A stretch of DNA of 64,000 nt from VMDH01 sp038108875. GTDB taxonomy: Bacteria > Pseudomonadota > Gammaproteobacteria > Magnimaribacterales > D2472. Each line of letters starts with the position of its first letter. Position 1 is the first letter of the stretch. Under the pieces are notes generated by a model. The model ran no database searches. It was not told where the DNA came from and worked only from the letters and a program-made list of their open reading frames with translations. Positions 34,128-42,548 of this stretch are shown in pieces. The position numbers were made by a program, and so were the translations under genes. The stretch is from contig JAYNII010000004.1 of assembly GCA_038108875.1 (NCBI GenBank), positions 1-64,000 of the forward strand, given 5' to 3'.

Positions 34128-35403
34128 AAATATAAGGTGTCTCATTGTGCTCTGTTTGATCTAACCCATTGTATTCATCTTCAGGGCTTACTCTAAGTCC
34201 TACAACTTTGCCAGTAATCTTTAATGCTAACCAGGTGAAAACTGCAGTCCATGAAACAATTACCAAGACTCCGATCAATTGAGCTTTAAGTTGGTTGAAT
34301 AAACTATTATCAAAACCAGTTGCACCATTTCCAAATAATCCAGTAGGATCGCCCAGAGGAGCTAATAAAATGATCCCTAGAATTCCTCCAATTCCATGGA
34401 CAGGAAAGACATCAAGAGAATCATCAATTCTAAGACTACCTTTGATGAACTGGGTTGCATAAAAGCAAACAATTCCAGCAAATAATCCTATGACGAGTGC
34501 TCCTTGTGGACCAACAGTACCAGAGGCGGGTGTTATCGTTGCCAGTCCTGCAACCATCCCAGTGGCAATTCCAATGACTGTTGGTTTTCCTGATTTTATC
34601 CATTCAATAACCATCCAGGTTAAGGCTCCCACAGCCGCAGAAATATGAGTAACGAGTATTGCCATGGCTGCATCAGAATTGGCTGCAAGAGCACTTCCTC
34701 CGTTAAAGCCAAACCATCCAACCCACAACATGGCTGCGCCCATAACTACCATAGGTCTATTGTGTGGCATTAATGATGCTGAAGGGAAACCTGCTCTCTT
34801 ACCAAGCATCAAGGCTCCAACAAGGGCCGCTACTCCACATGTTGCGTGAACTACTAGCCCTCCTGCAAAATCAATAACTCCAATTTGACTGAGATAACCG
34901 CCTCCCCAAACCATATGGCATGCTGGTATGTAAACGAACGTAATCCAAAGGAGTGTAAATAGCATCATAGAGATAAATTTCATTCTTTCAGCGAATGCTC
35001 CAACAATAAGTGCTGGCGTAATAATGGCAAAGGTCATTTGAAAGATAATCCATAAACTTTCTGGAATACTTCCTGACAAGCTCTCTCTAGTTAGGTTATT
35101 AAGAAACGCTGCTTCAAAATTTCCAATAAATAATCCATCTCCAAAAAAAGCCAAACTGTAGCCATAAAGAATCCAAATAAGAGAAACCAAACAACAGATA
35201 GCAAAGCATTGAATAAGGATGGATAAGACATTTTGGGACCTAACCAATCCTCCATAAAAAAGCGCTAAACCCGGAATGGTCATAAAAAGAACTAATGCCG
35301 ATGATGTCAAAATCCAGGCAGTATCTGAGCCGTTAAGTTCACTTGCAAATAACTGAGCAGGAAGAACAAAAAAGAGAGGTAAAAGTAATTTAAATTTTTT
35401 CAT
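34120..35403 (-). CDS. amtB: Ammonium transporter AmtB
   Basis: A 427-residue membrane protein with a cleavable signal (MKKFKLLLPLFFVLPAQLFAS) and eleven membrane spans. Motifs MTIPGLALFYGGLVR, DFAGGLVVHATCGVAALVGAL (twin His site partner region), GAAMLWVGWFGFNGGSALAAN and VHGIGGILGIILLAPLG are diagnostic of Amt/Mep/Rh. The C-terminus contains GLRVSPEDEYNGLDQTEH, the GlnK docking tail. It takes up ammonium; GlnK blocks it when N is plentiful. Last gene of the TorF-glnK-amtB operon. Confidence 0.95.
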   Translation of the reverse strand: MKKFKLLLPLFFVLPAQLFASELNGSDTAWILTSSALVLFMTIPGLALFYGGLVRSQNVLSILIQCFAICCLVSLIWILYGYSLAFFGDGLFIGNFEAAFLNNLTRESLSGSIPESLWIIFQMTFAIITPALIVGAFAERMKFISMMLFTLLWITFVYIPACHMVWGGGYLSQIGVIDFAGGLVVHATCGVAALVGALMLGKRAGFPSASLMPHNRPMVVMGAAMLWVGWFGFNGGSALAANSDAAMAILVTHISAAVGALTWMVIEWIKSGKPTVIGIATGMVAGLATITPASGTVGPQGALVIGLFAGIVCFYATQFIKGSLRIDDSLDVFPVHGIGGILGIILLAPLGDPTGLFGNGATGFDNSLFNQLKAQLIGVLVIVSWTAVFTWLALKITGKVVGLRVSPEDEYNGLDQTEHNETPYISN

Positions 35404-35415
35404 AATAATATTCCT

Positions 35416-35754
35416 TTAAATAGCTGCTTCACCGGTTTCACCAGTTCTTATTCTTATAACTTCTTCAATATTAGATATAAATATTTTTCCATCTCCGATT
35501 TGACCTGTAAAAGCTGCCTCAGTTATAGCTTGGACTATTTGATTTATTTGTGAAGAAGTAACTAGAATTTCTAACTTTATTTTAGGTAATGTATCTATAG
35601 TGTATTCTGCGCCTCTATATAGTTCTGTGTGTCCTTTTTGTCGTCCAAAACCTTTAATTTCAGTAATTGTTAATCCGTTAACTCCTAAGTTTAAAATCGC
35701 TTCTTTTACCTCTTGTAACTTAAAAGGTTTAATAATCGCTGTTATTAGTTTCAT
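35416..35754 (-). CDS. glnK: Nitrogen regulatory protein P-II (GlnK)
   Basis: A 112-residue PII trimer subunit. It has IKPFKLQEVKEAI, the T-loop with GFGRQKGHTELYRGAEY carrying the uridylylation tyrosine, and the C-terminal TGQIGDGKIFISNIEEVIRIRTGETGEAAI. Binding of ATP/2-oxoglutarate lets it gate AmtB. Located 12 bases upstream of amtB on the same strand, as in most bacteria. Confidence 0.96.
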   Translation of the reverse strand: MKLITAIIKPFKLQEVKEAILNLGVNGLTITEIKGFGRQKGHTELYRGAEYTIDTLPKIKLEILVTSSQINQIVQAITEAAFTGQIGDGKIFISNIEEVIRIRTGETGEAAI

Positions 35755-35766
35755 AGGTGGTCCTTG

Positions 35767-36357
35767 TTATAGTGTAGCGCTGATACTTAAGAATAAACCA
35801 TCATCGTCTTGGTTATATTCTTTGTCTGAAAATTTATAAAACCCTATAGAGCATGTAAATGAACCGCAAAGTAGGTCATAACTTGCAGTAGAGTTATTTC
35901 CAAAATTATCATATTTACCATAAGCAACTCTAAAGTTACCGCGGTTATAAGAATACTCTACATAATTTGGTGCAAAGTCTTTTCCTTTAGCGTAGGTAAC
36001 TCCAAATTCTAAAATATTCAGGCCGAGATATGTTTCTTCAAACTCAAGATTGGGATTTGAATCTGGGTATTCATAGATAATATATCCCAAATCAACACCA
36101 ATTGGACCTTGAGTGAAGGAGTAACCCATATAGCGATCAAGCTCCTGACCGTTTCCATTATTAAAATTTACATTTGAACCCCACATGCCAAGGTAAAACC
36201 CAGACTCAGATTTAAAATCAAATCCCCCCTGTAAAGCTGAGCCATCAGTTTGAGTCATCCCTCTCCAAATGTAATCAGAAGCAAAACTAACATTTGCCGA
36301 TAATCCAGCTTGAATGCTAGTGCTGAAAAGTATTAATCCTAAAAATATATGTTTCAT
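35767..36357 (-). CDS. TorF-family putative porin
   Basis: A 196-residue exported protein starting at ATG 36357, with GGAGG 8 bases upstream. A 5-residue longer start at 36372 lies before that site and was rejected. The signal is MKHIFLGLILFSTSIQA. The mature part has SFASDYIWRGMTQTDGSALQGGFDF, GFYLGMWGSNVNF and alternating strands with a C-terminal SISATL, fitting a small outer-membrane beta-barrel of the TIGR02001/TorF type often found with glnK-amtB. It may pass ammonium or small amines across the outer membrane (inferred). Confidence 0.82.
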   Translation of the reverse strand: MKHIFLGLILFSTSIQAGLSANVSFASDYIWRGMTQTDGSALQGGFDFKSESGFYLGMWGSNVNFNNGNGQELDRYMGYSFTQGPIGVDLGYIIYEYPDSNPNLEFEETYLGLNILEFGVTYAKGKDFAPNYVEYSYNRGNFRVAYGKYDNFGNNSTASYDLLCGSFTCSIGFYKFSDKEYNQDDDGLFLSISATL

Positions 36358-36381
36358 AAATGAATCCTCCATTTATTTATA

Positions 36382-36397
36382 AGCAATATCTGTGCCA
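36382..36397 (-). promoter_or_regulatory. Sigma-54 promoter of TorF-glnK-amtB operon
   Basis: On the minus strand the sequence reads TGGCACAGATATTGCT. The conserved TGGCAC (-24) and TTGCT (-12) are exact, with 10 bases between the GG and GC dinucleotides, as RpoN requires. The expected start point lies near 36371, directly before the ribosome site GGAGG (36370-36366) and the ATG at 36357. NtrC/sigma-54 control of glnK-amtB is well known in proteobacteria. A matching NtrC enhancer was not found here. Confidence 0.75.
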
Positions 36398-36408
36398 ACT
36401 GATCAAGC

Positions 36409-36436
36409 TTTACTAGTTTTGAGCAGTCGTTATAAT
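36409..36436 (+). promoter_or_regulatory. Sigma-70-like promoter for the SDR-AcuI operon
   Basis: TTTACT at 36409-36414 and TATAAT at 36431-36436 are 16 bases apart on the plus strand. The -10 is a perfect consensus, while the -35 matches four of six. The predicted start near 36443 leaves a short leader with GAAGGAGAGC before the SDR ATG at 36465. The region is shared with the divergent sigma-54 promoter, so cross-regulation is possible. Confidence 0.6.
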
Positions 36437-36464
36437 TTCAGCCACGAGAAGAAGGAGAGCATAT

Positions 36465-37235
36465 ATGGATTTAAAAAATAAAATAGTTGCAATTACTGGT
36501 GGTGCTTCAGGTCTAGGAGAGGCTACGTTAAGAAACTTTGTTTCCAATGGTGCCAAAGTAGCAATACTGGATCTCAATGCTGAAAACGCCAATAAGTTAG
36601 TTAATGAATTAGGTTCAGAGAATGTGTTATTTATTAATACCAATATTATGGAAGAGCAACCAGTTGTGAATGCTATTAATCAAATTGAAGAGACTTATGG
36701 AGCGTTGCATGTGTGTGTAAATTGTGCAGGTACTGGTTACGGTGCACGCATAATAGGAAAAGATGGTCCTCATCCTCTCGATCACTTTAAATTTATTATT
36801 GATCTAAATTTAGTTGGAACATTTAACGTCATGAGATTGGCTGCAGTTTTGATGGATAAAAACTCAGGTGATGAAAACGGAGAAAAGGGAGTAATTATCA
36901 ATACGGCATCAGTAGCCGGTTATGAAGGTCAGATTGGTCAATCAGCATATAGCGCATCTAAGGCTGGAGTTATCGGTTTAACATTGACTGCTGCAAGAGA
37001 TCTTGCTCGACATGGTATAAGAGTAAATACTATTGCACCCGGTATTTTTGATACGCCTTTGATGAAATTAGCATCCGATAAAGTAAGAGAGCCGCTATTA
37101 GAATCTACCCAATTTCCGCATAGGTTCGGTGATCCTGCAGAGTATGGAAAGCTTGCCCAACACATAGTTGAAAACCCTTATCTTAATGGTGAGACTATTC
37201 GTTTAGATTCAGGCATGAGGATGTCCCCTAGATAG
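36465..37235 (+). CDS. SDR-family 3-hydroxyacyl-CoA dehydrogenase-like protein (HSD17B10-like)
   Basis: A 256-residue SDR with TGGASGLGEAT, D after strand two (AILDLNAEN, NAD-specific), NCAGTGYGARIIGKDGPHPLDHF, NTASVAGYEGQIGQSAYSASK and RVNTIAPGIFDTPLM. The long insertion after NCAG and the GQIGQ loop match the type-2 3-hydroxyacyl-CoA dehydrogenase branch. It would oxidise 3-hydroxyacyl-CoA, possibly branched ones. A good ribosome site GAAGGAGAGC precedes it. AcuI-like reductase follows 8 bases later. Confidence 0.88.
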   Translation: MDLKNKIVAITGGASGLGEATLRNFVSNGAKVAILDLNAENANKLVNELGSENVLFINTNIMEEQPVVNAINQIEETYGALHVCVNCAGTGYGARIIGKDGPHPLDHFKFIIDLNLVGTFNVMRLAAVLMDKNSGDENGEKGVIINTASVAGYEGQIGQSAYSASKAGVIGLTLTAARDLARHGIRVNTIAPGIFDTPLMKLASDKVREPLLESTQFPHRFGDPAEYGKLAQHIVENPYLNGETIRLDSGMRMSPR

Positions 37236-37243
37236 CACCCCTA

Positions 37244-38224
37244 ATGACTGAATATAAGGCTTTCTTGGTATCGGAAGATGCAACAGGATCTTTTATTAGA
37301 CAAATAAAAGAGCTACCCATTCCCCCTGTTCAAGAAGGTAAAACGACTATTAAAGTTGTTTTTTCATCTTTAAACTTCAAAGATGCTCTATCCGCAAATG
37401 GAAATAAAGGAGTAACCAGAACTTATCCCTTTGTGCCAGGCATAGATGCTTCTGGCTACGTATTGAATTCAGATAGTCCTTTTTTTAAAGATGGAGATCA
37501 GGTCATTGTTACTGGTTATGATTTGGGTATGAATACTTTTGGCGGTTTTGGAGAAATCATTCAGGTACCCAATGAGTGGGTGGTTCCCTTGCCATCACAG
37601 CTTTCTTTAGAAGAGTCTATGCGTCTCGGGACTGCTGGTTTAACAGCAGCGGCATCGGTTTATGAATTAAAAGATAAAATTGGATCTTTGCCTATTTTGG
37701 TTACGGGAGCCTCTGGTGGAGTAGGATCAATTGCATTGAAGTTATTGCAACATCTTAAATTTACAGTAAGCGTTGTTACAGGAAAGCCAGACTCGATTTT
37801 ATTTAAAGATTTACCTAGAAACAATGTTATAGAAAGACATGCATTTGAGGCTTTAGATGTTAAGCCACTCTCTGGAGCAAAATTTTCTGGAGCAATAGAT
37901 ACCGTTGGTGGTGAAATTTTAAATAAAATTTTTCCTTTAGTTGATAGAAAAGGAATCATCACAATTTGCGGTATGGTTTCCGGACCAAGCATCCAAACAA
38001 CCGTCTTTCCCTTTATATTAAGAGGAGTAAGGTTAATCGGGATTGATTCAGCTGAAAGTCCCATTTCCTTTAAGAAAGAACTGTGGGATTATTTAGCCAC
38101 AGATTGGAAAATTGATTTAAAGATGCAAACAAAAGTTATAAACCTTGATGCATTGGATAGCGAAATCAATAAAATATATCAAGGTCTTCAAGAGGGAAGA
38201 GTGGTTCTAAAGCACGGAGATTAA
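37244..38224 (+). CDS. YhdH/AcuI-family acrylyl-CoA reductase-like protein
   Basis: A 326-residue zinc-independent medium-chain reductase with SSLNFKDALSANGNKG, YPFVPGIDASGYV, LGTAGLTAAASVYEL and VTGASGGVGSIALKLL as the NADPH-binding site. It looks like YhdH/AcuI, which reduces acrylyl-CoA to propionyl-CoA in DMSP or acrylate turnover, and detoxifies it. Together with the 3-hydroxyacyl-CoA dehydrogenase-like SDR upstream it could work on a short-chain enoyl-CoA. No other DMSP gene is in the window. Confidence 0.82.
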   Translation: MTEYKAFLVSEDATGSFIRQIKELPIPPVQEGKTTIKVVFSSLNFKDALSANGNKGVTRTYPFVPGIDASGYVLNSDSPFFKDGDQVIVTGYDLGMNTFGGFGEIIQVPNEWVVPLPSQLSLEESMRLGTAGLTAAASVYELKDKIGSLPILVTGASGGVGSIALKLLQHLKFTVSVVTGKPDSILFKDLPRNNVIERHAFEALDVKPLSGAKFSGAIDTVGGEILNKIFPLVDRKGIITICGMVSGPSIQTTVFPFILRGVRLIGIDSAESPISFKKELWDYLATDWKIDLKMQTKVINLDALDSEINKIYQGLQEGRVVLKHGD

Positions 38225-38225
38225 A

Positions 38226-38357
38226 ATGAGCGATAAATTTGATCAATATTACGATAACAAAGAAGCTAATCAGGATAGTAAGTCTGATGCTTACGTTGCC
38301 TTGATTATCATTCTAGCAGGAGTGATAGCTGGATTAATTTGGGTGGCTTCCCAATAG
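38226..38357 (+). CDS. 43-residue tail-anchored membrane peptide
   Basis: The reading frame runs from ATG 38226, two bases after the AcuI-like stop, to TAG 38357, and ends 6 bases before the convergent trxB stop. The product has an acidic, polar N-terminal half (MSDKFDQYYDNKEANQDSKS) and a C-terminal hydrophobic helix (VALIIILAGVIAGLIWV). It fills the gap exactly and has an intact ATG close to the previous gene, so it is probably real. No family recognised. Confidence 0.6.
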   Translation: MSDKFDQYYDNKEANQDSKSDAYVALIIILAGVIAGLIWVASQ

Positions 38358-38363
38358 CACCTT

Positions 38364-39299
38364 CTATTTGCTTAGAAATTTTTCTGCATCTAAGGCAGCC
38401 ATGCATCCAAAACCTGCTGAAGTAATTGCTTGGCGATACACTTGATCTGAGACATCACCAGCAGCAAACACACCTTCAATGCTTGTTGCAGTTGCCATCC
38501 CAGATAAACCTGAGTTAATAACAATATAATCGTTATCCATTTTTAATGCTTTCTTAAAGATGCTGGTGTTGGGTTGATGACCAATTGCAATAAAGACACC
38601 GTGAACAGGTATATCAATCAGATTTCCATTATTTAAAATTCTTGCACCAGTCACTCCGGTCGAATCTCCAAGAACTTCCTCTAATTCACTATTCCAATAA
38701 ATGCTTATCTTGCCATTTTTTTCTTGCTCAAATATTCTGTTTTGAAGAATCTTTTCTGCTCTTAGCTTGTCTCGTCTGTGAACTAAATGAACTTTGGAAC
38801 AAATTCTAGATAGATAAAGGGCTTCTTCCACAGCTGTGTTGCCGCCACCGACAACCACAACTTCTTGATCTCTATAAAAAAATCCATCACAAGTTGCACA
38901 TGCTGAGACTCCTCTGCCAAGGAATTTTTTTTCGCTTTCTATTCCGAGATATTTCGCACTTGCACCTGTTGCAATAATAAGTGCATCGCATGTCCAGTGA
39001 TTGGATCCTTTGAGTGAAAATGGTCGAGAAGATAGATCAGCTTCTTTAATGTGATCGTGTTGAATATTGACTCCAAACTTTTCTGCATGTTTCTTCATCC
39101 GCTCCATGAGCTCAGGTCCTTGAAGGTCATGAAAATCTCCAGGCCAATTTTCTACTTCCGTAGTGGTAGTTAATTGACCTCCAACTTCTATACCTGTTAT
39201 CAACAAAGGGTCTAAACCTGCTCTGGCTGCATAGATAGAAGCAGCATAACCTGCGGGTCCAGATCCTAAAATAATTAGTTTTGCGTGATTGCCACTCAT
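38364..39299 (-). CDS. trxB: Thioredoxin reductase
   Basis: A 311-residue flavoenzyme. FAD-binding GSGPAGYAASIYAARAG is N-terminal, the redox centre CATCDG has Cys134 and Cys137, and the NADPH site is VVVGGGNTAVEEALYLS. The ending GVFAAGDVSDQVYRQAITSAGFGCMAALDAEKFL is typical. It keeps thioredoxin reduced with NADPH. Divergent from ftsK with a 68-base gap. Confidence 0.96.
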   Translation of the reverse strand: MSGNHAKLIILGSGPAGYAASIYAARAGLDPLLITGIEVGGQLTTTTEVENWPGDFHDLQGPELMERMKKHAEKFGVNIQHDHIKEADLSSRPFSLKGSNHWTCDALIIATGASAKYLGIESEKKFLGRGVSACATCDGFFYRDQEVVVVGGGNTAVEEALYLSRICSKVHLVHRRDKLRAEKILQNRIFEQEKNGKISIYWNSELEEVLGDSTGVTGARILNNGNLIDIPVHGVFIAIGHQPNTSIFKKALKMDNDYIVINSGLSGMATATSIEGVFAAGDVSDQVYRQAITSAGFGCMAALDAEKFLSK

Positions 39300-39367
39300 T
39301 GTGAAATTATAGAGCAGTATTAAAGAAAAACAGCACGAAAGCTAATATAATTAAAATAAAAATATCC

Positions 39368-41698
39368 ATGCAGAGCTTAGTAAGAAATATTATTTCCATA
39401 ATCGGGTTAGCACTTGTCTTATATCTTTTTATTTCTTTAATTTCTTTTAATCCTGCAGACCCTAGTTTGCTTTCTTTTTCCTCATCTGTTACTTCTGCTT
39501 CAAATCTCGGGGGCCCTCTGGGAGCAACTATCTCTATAATTTTGTTAACTGCCTTTGGATTAGCTTCTTATGTTCTTCTTTTATTAGCTACTACTGAATC
39601 CATTAGAGCATTGTTTTTTGAAAAAGCTTTCAACCGGCATTTATGGATAAGAGTCTCTTCTAATTTTATTTTGATTATTTGCTCTTGCCTGCTTTTACAA
39701 ATCTATATGAACATTGATGTAGTAAATGGTGTTGCACCAGGAGGATTAATCGGTGAGCAGGGTTTTAAATATCTTTCTTCTATCATTGGCACAGTTGGCA
39801 CCCTAATATTTATCATAATTTTTTTTCTTAGCTGCCTATCGTTAAGTTTTTCTTTTTCATGGATGCGCGTTGCTGATGAAACTGGAAAAATCACTCTGAA
39901 AATTCTCCTATTCATCAGAGAAGCTTTTATTTTACTTTTTAAGTCTTTTAATCATTTAATTGAATTAATTTATAAGGTTGTAAGTACTATAGAACTCCCT
40001 TCAAAAAGATTACCCAATGCTAATGAACAAGTTCATGAAGATGAATCTAAGAGAGTTATTGAGCTGGTAGTAAAGAAAGAAATTAATTCTAAACCTGAAC
40101 CCAAAGTTGTTAGTAAAACTGTTTCTGAAGAAAATGAAATAGTTCAAATAGAAAAAGATGAAACTAAAGATTCAAAGGATTTCAAAAAGGCCAGCTCCAC
40201 AGTATACAAAGCTGAAACTAATGATAACTCTTTACCTGGAGCAGAGCTGCTAGATAGGGCGCTGGATGATGGATCCTCTTTAACTCAAAACGAATTAAAT
40301 CAAATAGCAGACCTGCTTGAAAAAAAGCTTCAGGAATTTAATGTTGAAGCAAAGGTTGTTTCGGTGCTACCTGGACCAGTTATAACTAGATTTGAGATTC
40401 AGCCAGCCCCCGGCACTAAAGCAAGCCGTGTCACCAATATTTCACAGGACATCGCTCGATCGCTTGCTGTAAGCAGCGTTAGAGTTGTAGAAGTTATTGA
40501 GGGTAAATCTGTAATCGGGATTGAAATTCCAAACACTAATAGAAAGATGGTTAGGCTTTCCGAAATTATAGCCTCTGGTGAATTTACTAATGCAGCATCT
40601 CCCTTATCTCTTGCGCTGGGCCATGATATTTCAGGGAAACCAGTAGTTGTTGACTTAGCTAAAATGCCTCATCTTTTAGTAGCAGGCACTACTGGATCTG
40701 GAAAATCCGTTGGAATAAATGCCATGCTTTTGAGTCTTCTCTTTAAGTCTGATCCCACAGATGTTCGAATGATTTTAATAGATCCAAAAATGCTTGAACT
40801 TTCTGTGTACGATGGTATTCCTCATCTATTGACGCCAGTTATCACTGATATGACCGACGCTTCTAATGGTTTGCGTTGGTGTGTTGCTGAAATGGACAGG
40901 CGTTATAAGTTAATGTCTGAAATGGGGGTAAGGAACCTGGCTGGCTTTAATAAAAAAATTAAAGAAGCCAAAGCTATCGGTAAACCTCTCTATGATCCCT
41001 TTGTCGAGGATGATGAAGAAATAGAATTAGAGGCGCTTCCTTCAATAGTTGTGGTAGTTGATGAATTTGCTGACATGATGATGTTGGTTGGAAAAAAAGT
41101 TGAACACCTGATTGCGAGGATTGCGCAAAAGGCAAGGGCGGCTGGAATACATCTTATTTTAGCTACCCAAAGACCATCGGTTGATGTAATTACGGGATTG
41201 ATTAAAGCTAATATTCCCACCAGGATTGGTTTTCAAGTTTCTTCGAAAATTGATTCAAGAACGATTTTAGATCAAGGCGGAGCAGAGCAACTACTGGGTT
41301 CGGGAGATATGCTTTATTTACCTGCAGGCCAAGGGATTCCAGTTAGAGTTCATGGTGCTTTTGTTGGTGACGATGAAGTTCATCGCGTAGTTAATGATTG
41401 GAAAGATCGATCAGAACCTGATTATCTTGATGAGATTACATCAGAGCTTCAAGAAACTGGACCAATACCTGGCTGGTCATCATTGGATACTTCTAGCTCT
41501 GAGGATAGTGATGAACTTTATGACGAAGCTGTAAATTTTGTTCTTGAATCTAGAAGAGCTTCAATTTCAGCGGTACAAAGAAAATTACGCATTGGTTACA
41601 ATAGAGCAGCGAGATTAATTGAATCCATGGAAGAGGCGGGCCTCGTATCTGAAATGAATACTAATGGCTCTAGGGAAGTTTTAGTTCCTAAACGATGA
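39368..41698 (+). CDS. ftsK: DNA translocase FtsK
   Basis: A 776-residue protein with four N-terminal membrane helices, a Glu/Lys-rich linker (about residues 220-290), and the motor. The Walker A GTTGSGKS is at about 440-447, LILIDPKMLE and VVVVDEFADMMM follow, and ILATQRPSVDVITGLIKANIPTRI ends the ATPase. The C-terminal winged-helix gamma domain SISAVQRKLRIGYNRAARLIESMEEAG reads KOPS sites. It moves chromosomes at the septum and aids XerCD dimer resolution. The linker is short compared with Escherichia. Confidence 0.97.
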   Translation: MQSLVRNIISIIGLALVLYLFISLISFNPADPSLLSFSSSVTSASNLGGPLGATISIILLTAFGLASYVLLLLATTESIRALFFEKAFNRHLWIRVSSNFILIICSCLLLQIYMNIDVVNGVAPGGLIGEQGFKYLSSIIGTVGTLIFIIIFFLSCLSLSFSFSWMRVADETGKITLKILLFIREAFILLFKSFNHLIELIYKVVSTIELPSKRLPNANEQVHEDESKRVIELVVKKEINSKPEPKVVSKTVSEENEIVQIEKDETKDSKDFKKASSTVYKAETNDNSLPGAELLDRALDDGSSLTQNELNQIADLLEKKLQEFNVEAKVVSVLPGPVITRFEIQPAPGTKASRVTNISQDIARSLAVSSVRVVEVIEGKSVIGIEIPNTNRKMVRLSEIIASGEFTNAASPLSLALGHDISGKPVVVDLAKMPHLLVAGTTGSGKSVGINAMLLSLLFKSDPTDVRMILIDPKMLELSVYDGIPHLLTPVITDMTDASNGLRWCVAEMDRRYKLMSEMGVRNLAGFNKKIKEAKAIGKPLYDPFVEDDEEIELEALPSIVVVVDEFADMMMLVGKKVEHLIARIAQKARAAGIHLILATQRPSVDVITGLIKANIPTRIGFQVSSKIDSRTILDQGGAEQLLGSGDMLYLPAGQGIPVRVHGAFVGDDEVHRVVNDWKDRSEPDYLDEITSELQETGPIPGWSSLDTSSSEDSDELYDEAVNFVLESRRASISAVQRKLRIGYNRAARLIESMEEAGLVSEMNTNGSREVLVPKR

Positions 41699-42198
41699 GC
41701 AAGCTTTGTATCCACCTTTGTTTAATTCTTCTAACCAACTCTGCTTTAGCAGATACCCAATTACTCAACACAATTAGAACTGCTTTTAAGCATGCTTATG
41801 TTTTTGAAGAGGGTGCCTTTGATGATACTGCTGAAAGGGTTTCTTACTCAAAAGGTGAATTCTTTTTCAAAGATGATCTTTATAAAATAATAATCCATGA
41901 GCCATTAGCTGAGGAATATATTTTAGAGGACTCGGGTTTGACTGTTATAGACAATGAGTTTGATCAAACAGAGTTTATACCAATCAGTGAAATTCAAAAT
42001 CCTTTCATCGCGCTTCTATTGCTAGATGAGCCCAATTTACTTGAAGCAATAACTACTCAAACGGCAAATGTTTTTAAAATAAGTCATAGAGACTTCCCTC
42101 AACCTCTAGAAATAATCCTTACAAACAATAGAATTGAACTGATTAAATATATTGATCAATTAAACGTTACACACATCATTAACTTTTCATCTGCCTAA
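41695..42198 (+). CDS. lolA: Outer-membrane lipoprotein carrier protein LolA
   Basis: A 167-residue exported protein starting in the last codons of ftsK (4-base overlap). A signal peptide MSKLCIHLCLILLTNSALA is seen. The rest follows the LolA plan (AFKHAYVFEEGAFDDTAERVSYSKGEFFF, ... LYKIIIHEPLAEEYILEDSGLTVIDNEFDQTEF). Conservation is weak but the ftsK-lolA order is classic in gammaproteobacteria. It ferries lipoproteins from LolCDE to LolB. Confidence 0.78.
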   Translation: MSKLCIHLCLILLTNSALADTQLLNTIRTAFKHAYVFEEGAFDDTAERVSYSKGEFFFKDDLYKIIIHEPLAEEYILEDSGLTVIDNEFDQTEFIPISEIQNPFIALLLLDEPNLLEAITTQTANVFKISHRDFPQPLEIILTNNRIELIKYIDQLNVTHIINFSSA

Positions 42199-42548
42199 TG
42201 AACTTAATCTTTATCTTTATTGGAGGAGGGGTTGGTGCGCTAGCAAGGTATGCATTGATAAACAGCATATCCTTTAGCCAAAATACAAACATTTACCTTG
42301 TAAACTTTGTTGGATGCCTGTTAATGGGAGCGATATTTGCTTACTTTTCCAATAAAGGTCAAATGTATACTTTCTTTAGTATCGGAGTGCTTGGTTCCTT
42401 TACTACTATGTCAGCTTTTACAAATAATACTTTAGAGCTTCTTTTGCAAAGCAAATATCTGAATGCCTTAGCCTATGGTATAACAATGGTAGTAATTTGT
42501 TTAATCGCCAATATAATTGGCTACATCTTTATAAAAAAACTTTTCTGA
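42198..42548 (+). CDS. crcB: Fluoride exporter CrcB/Fluc
   Basis: A 116-residue four-helix protein. GGGVGALARYALI, NFVGCLLMGAIFAYF and GVLGSFTTMSAFTN are the diagnostic Fluc motifs; the polar track Asn and Phe boxes are visible. It acts as a dimeric fluoride channel. It starts inside the lolA stop codon. No room exists for a fluoride riboswitch because the gene overlaps upstream lolA. Confidence 0.93.
   Translation: MNLIFIFIGGGVGALARYALINSISFSQNTNIYLVNFVGCLLMGAIFAYFSNKGQMYTFFSIGVLGSFTTMSAFTNNTLELLLQSKYLNALAYGITMVVICLIANIIGYIFIKKLF

Noticed and set aside
37660..38064. A 134-residue antisense frame inside the AcuI-like gene
   Set aside because: It is fully covered by a conserved reductase and has no independent start signal.
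42198..42548. A fluoride riboswitch before crcB
   Set aside because: crcB starts in the lolA stop codon, so there is no leader where a riboswitch could form.
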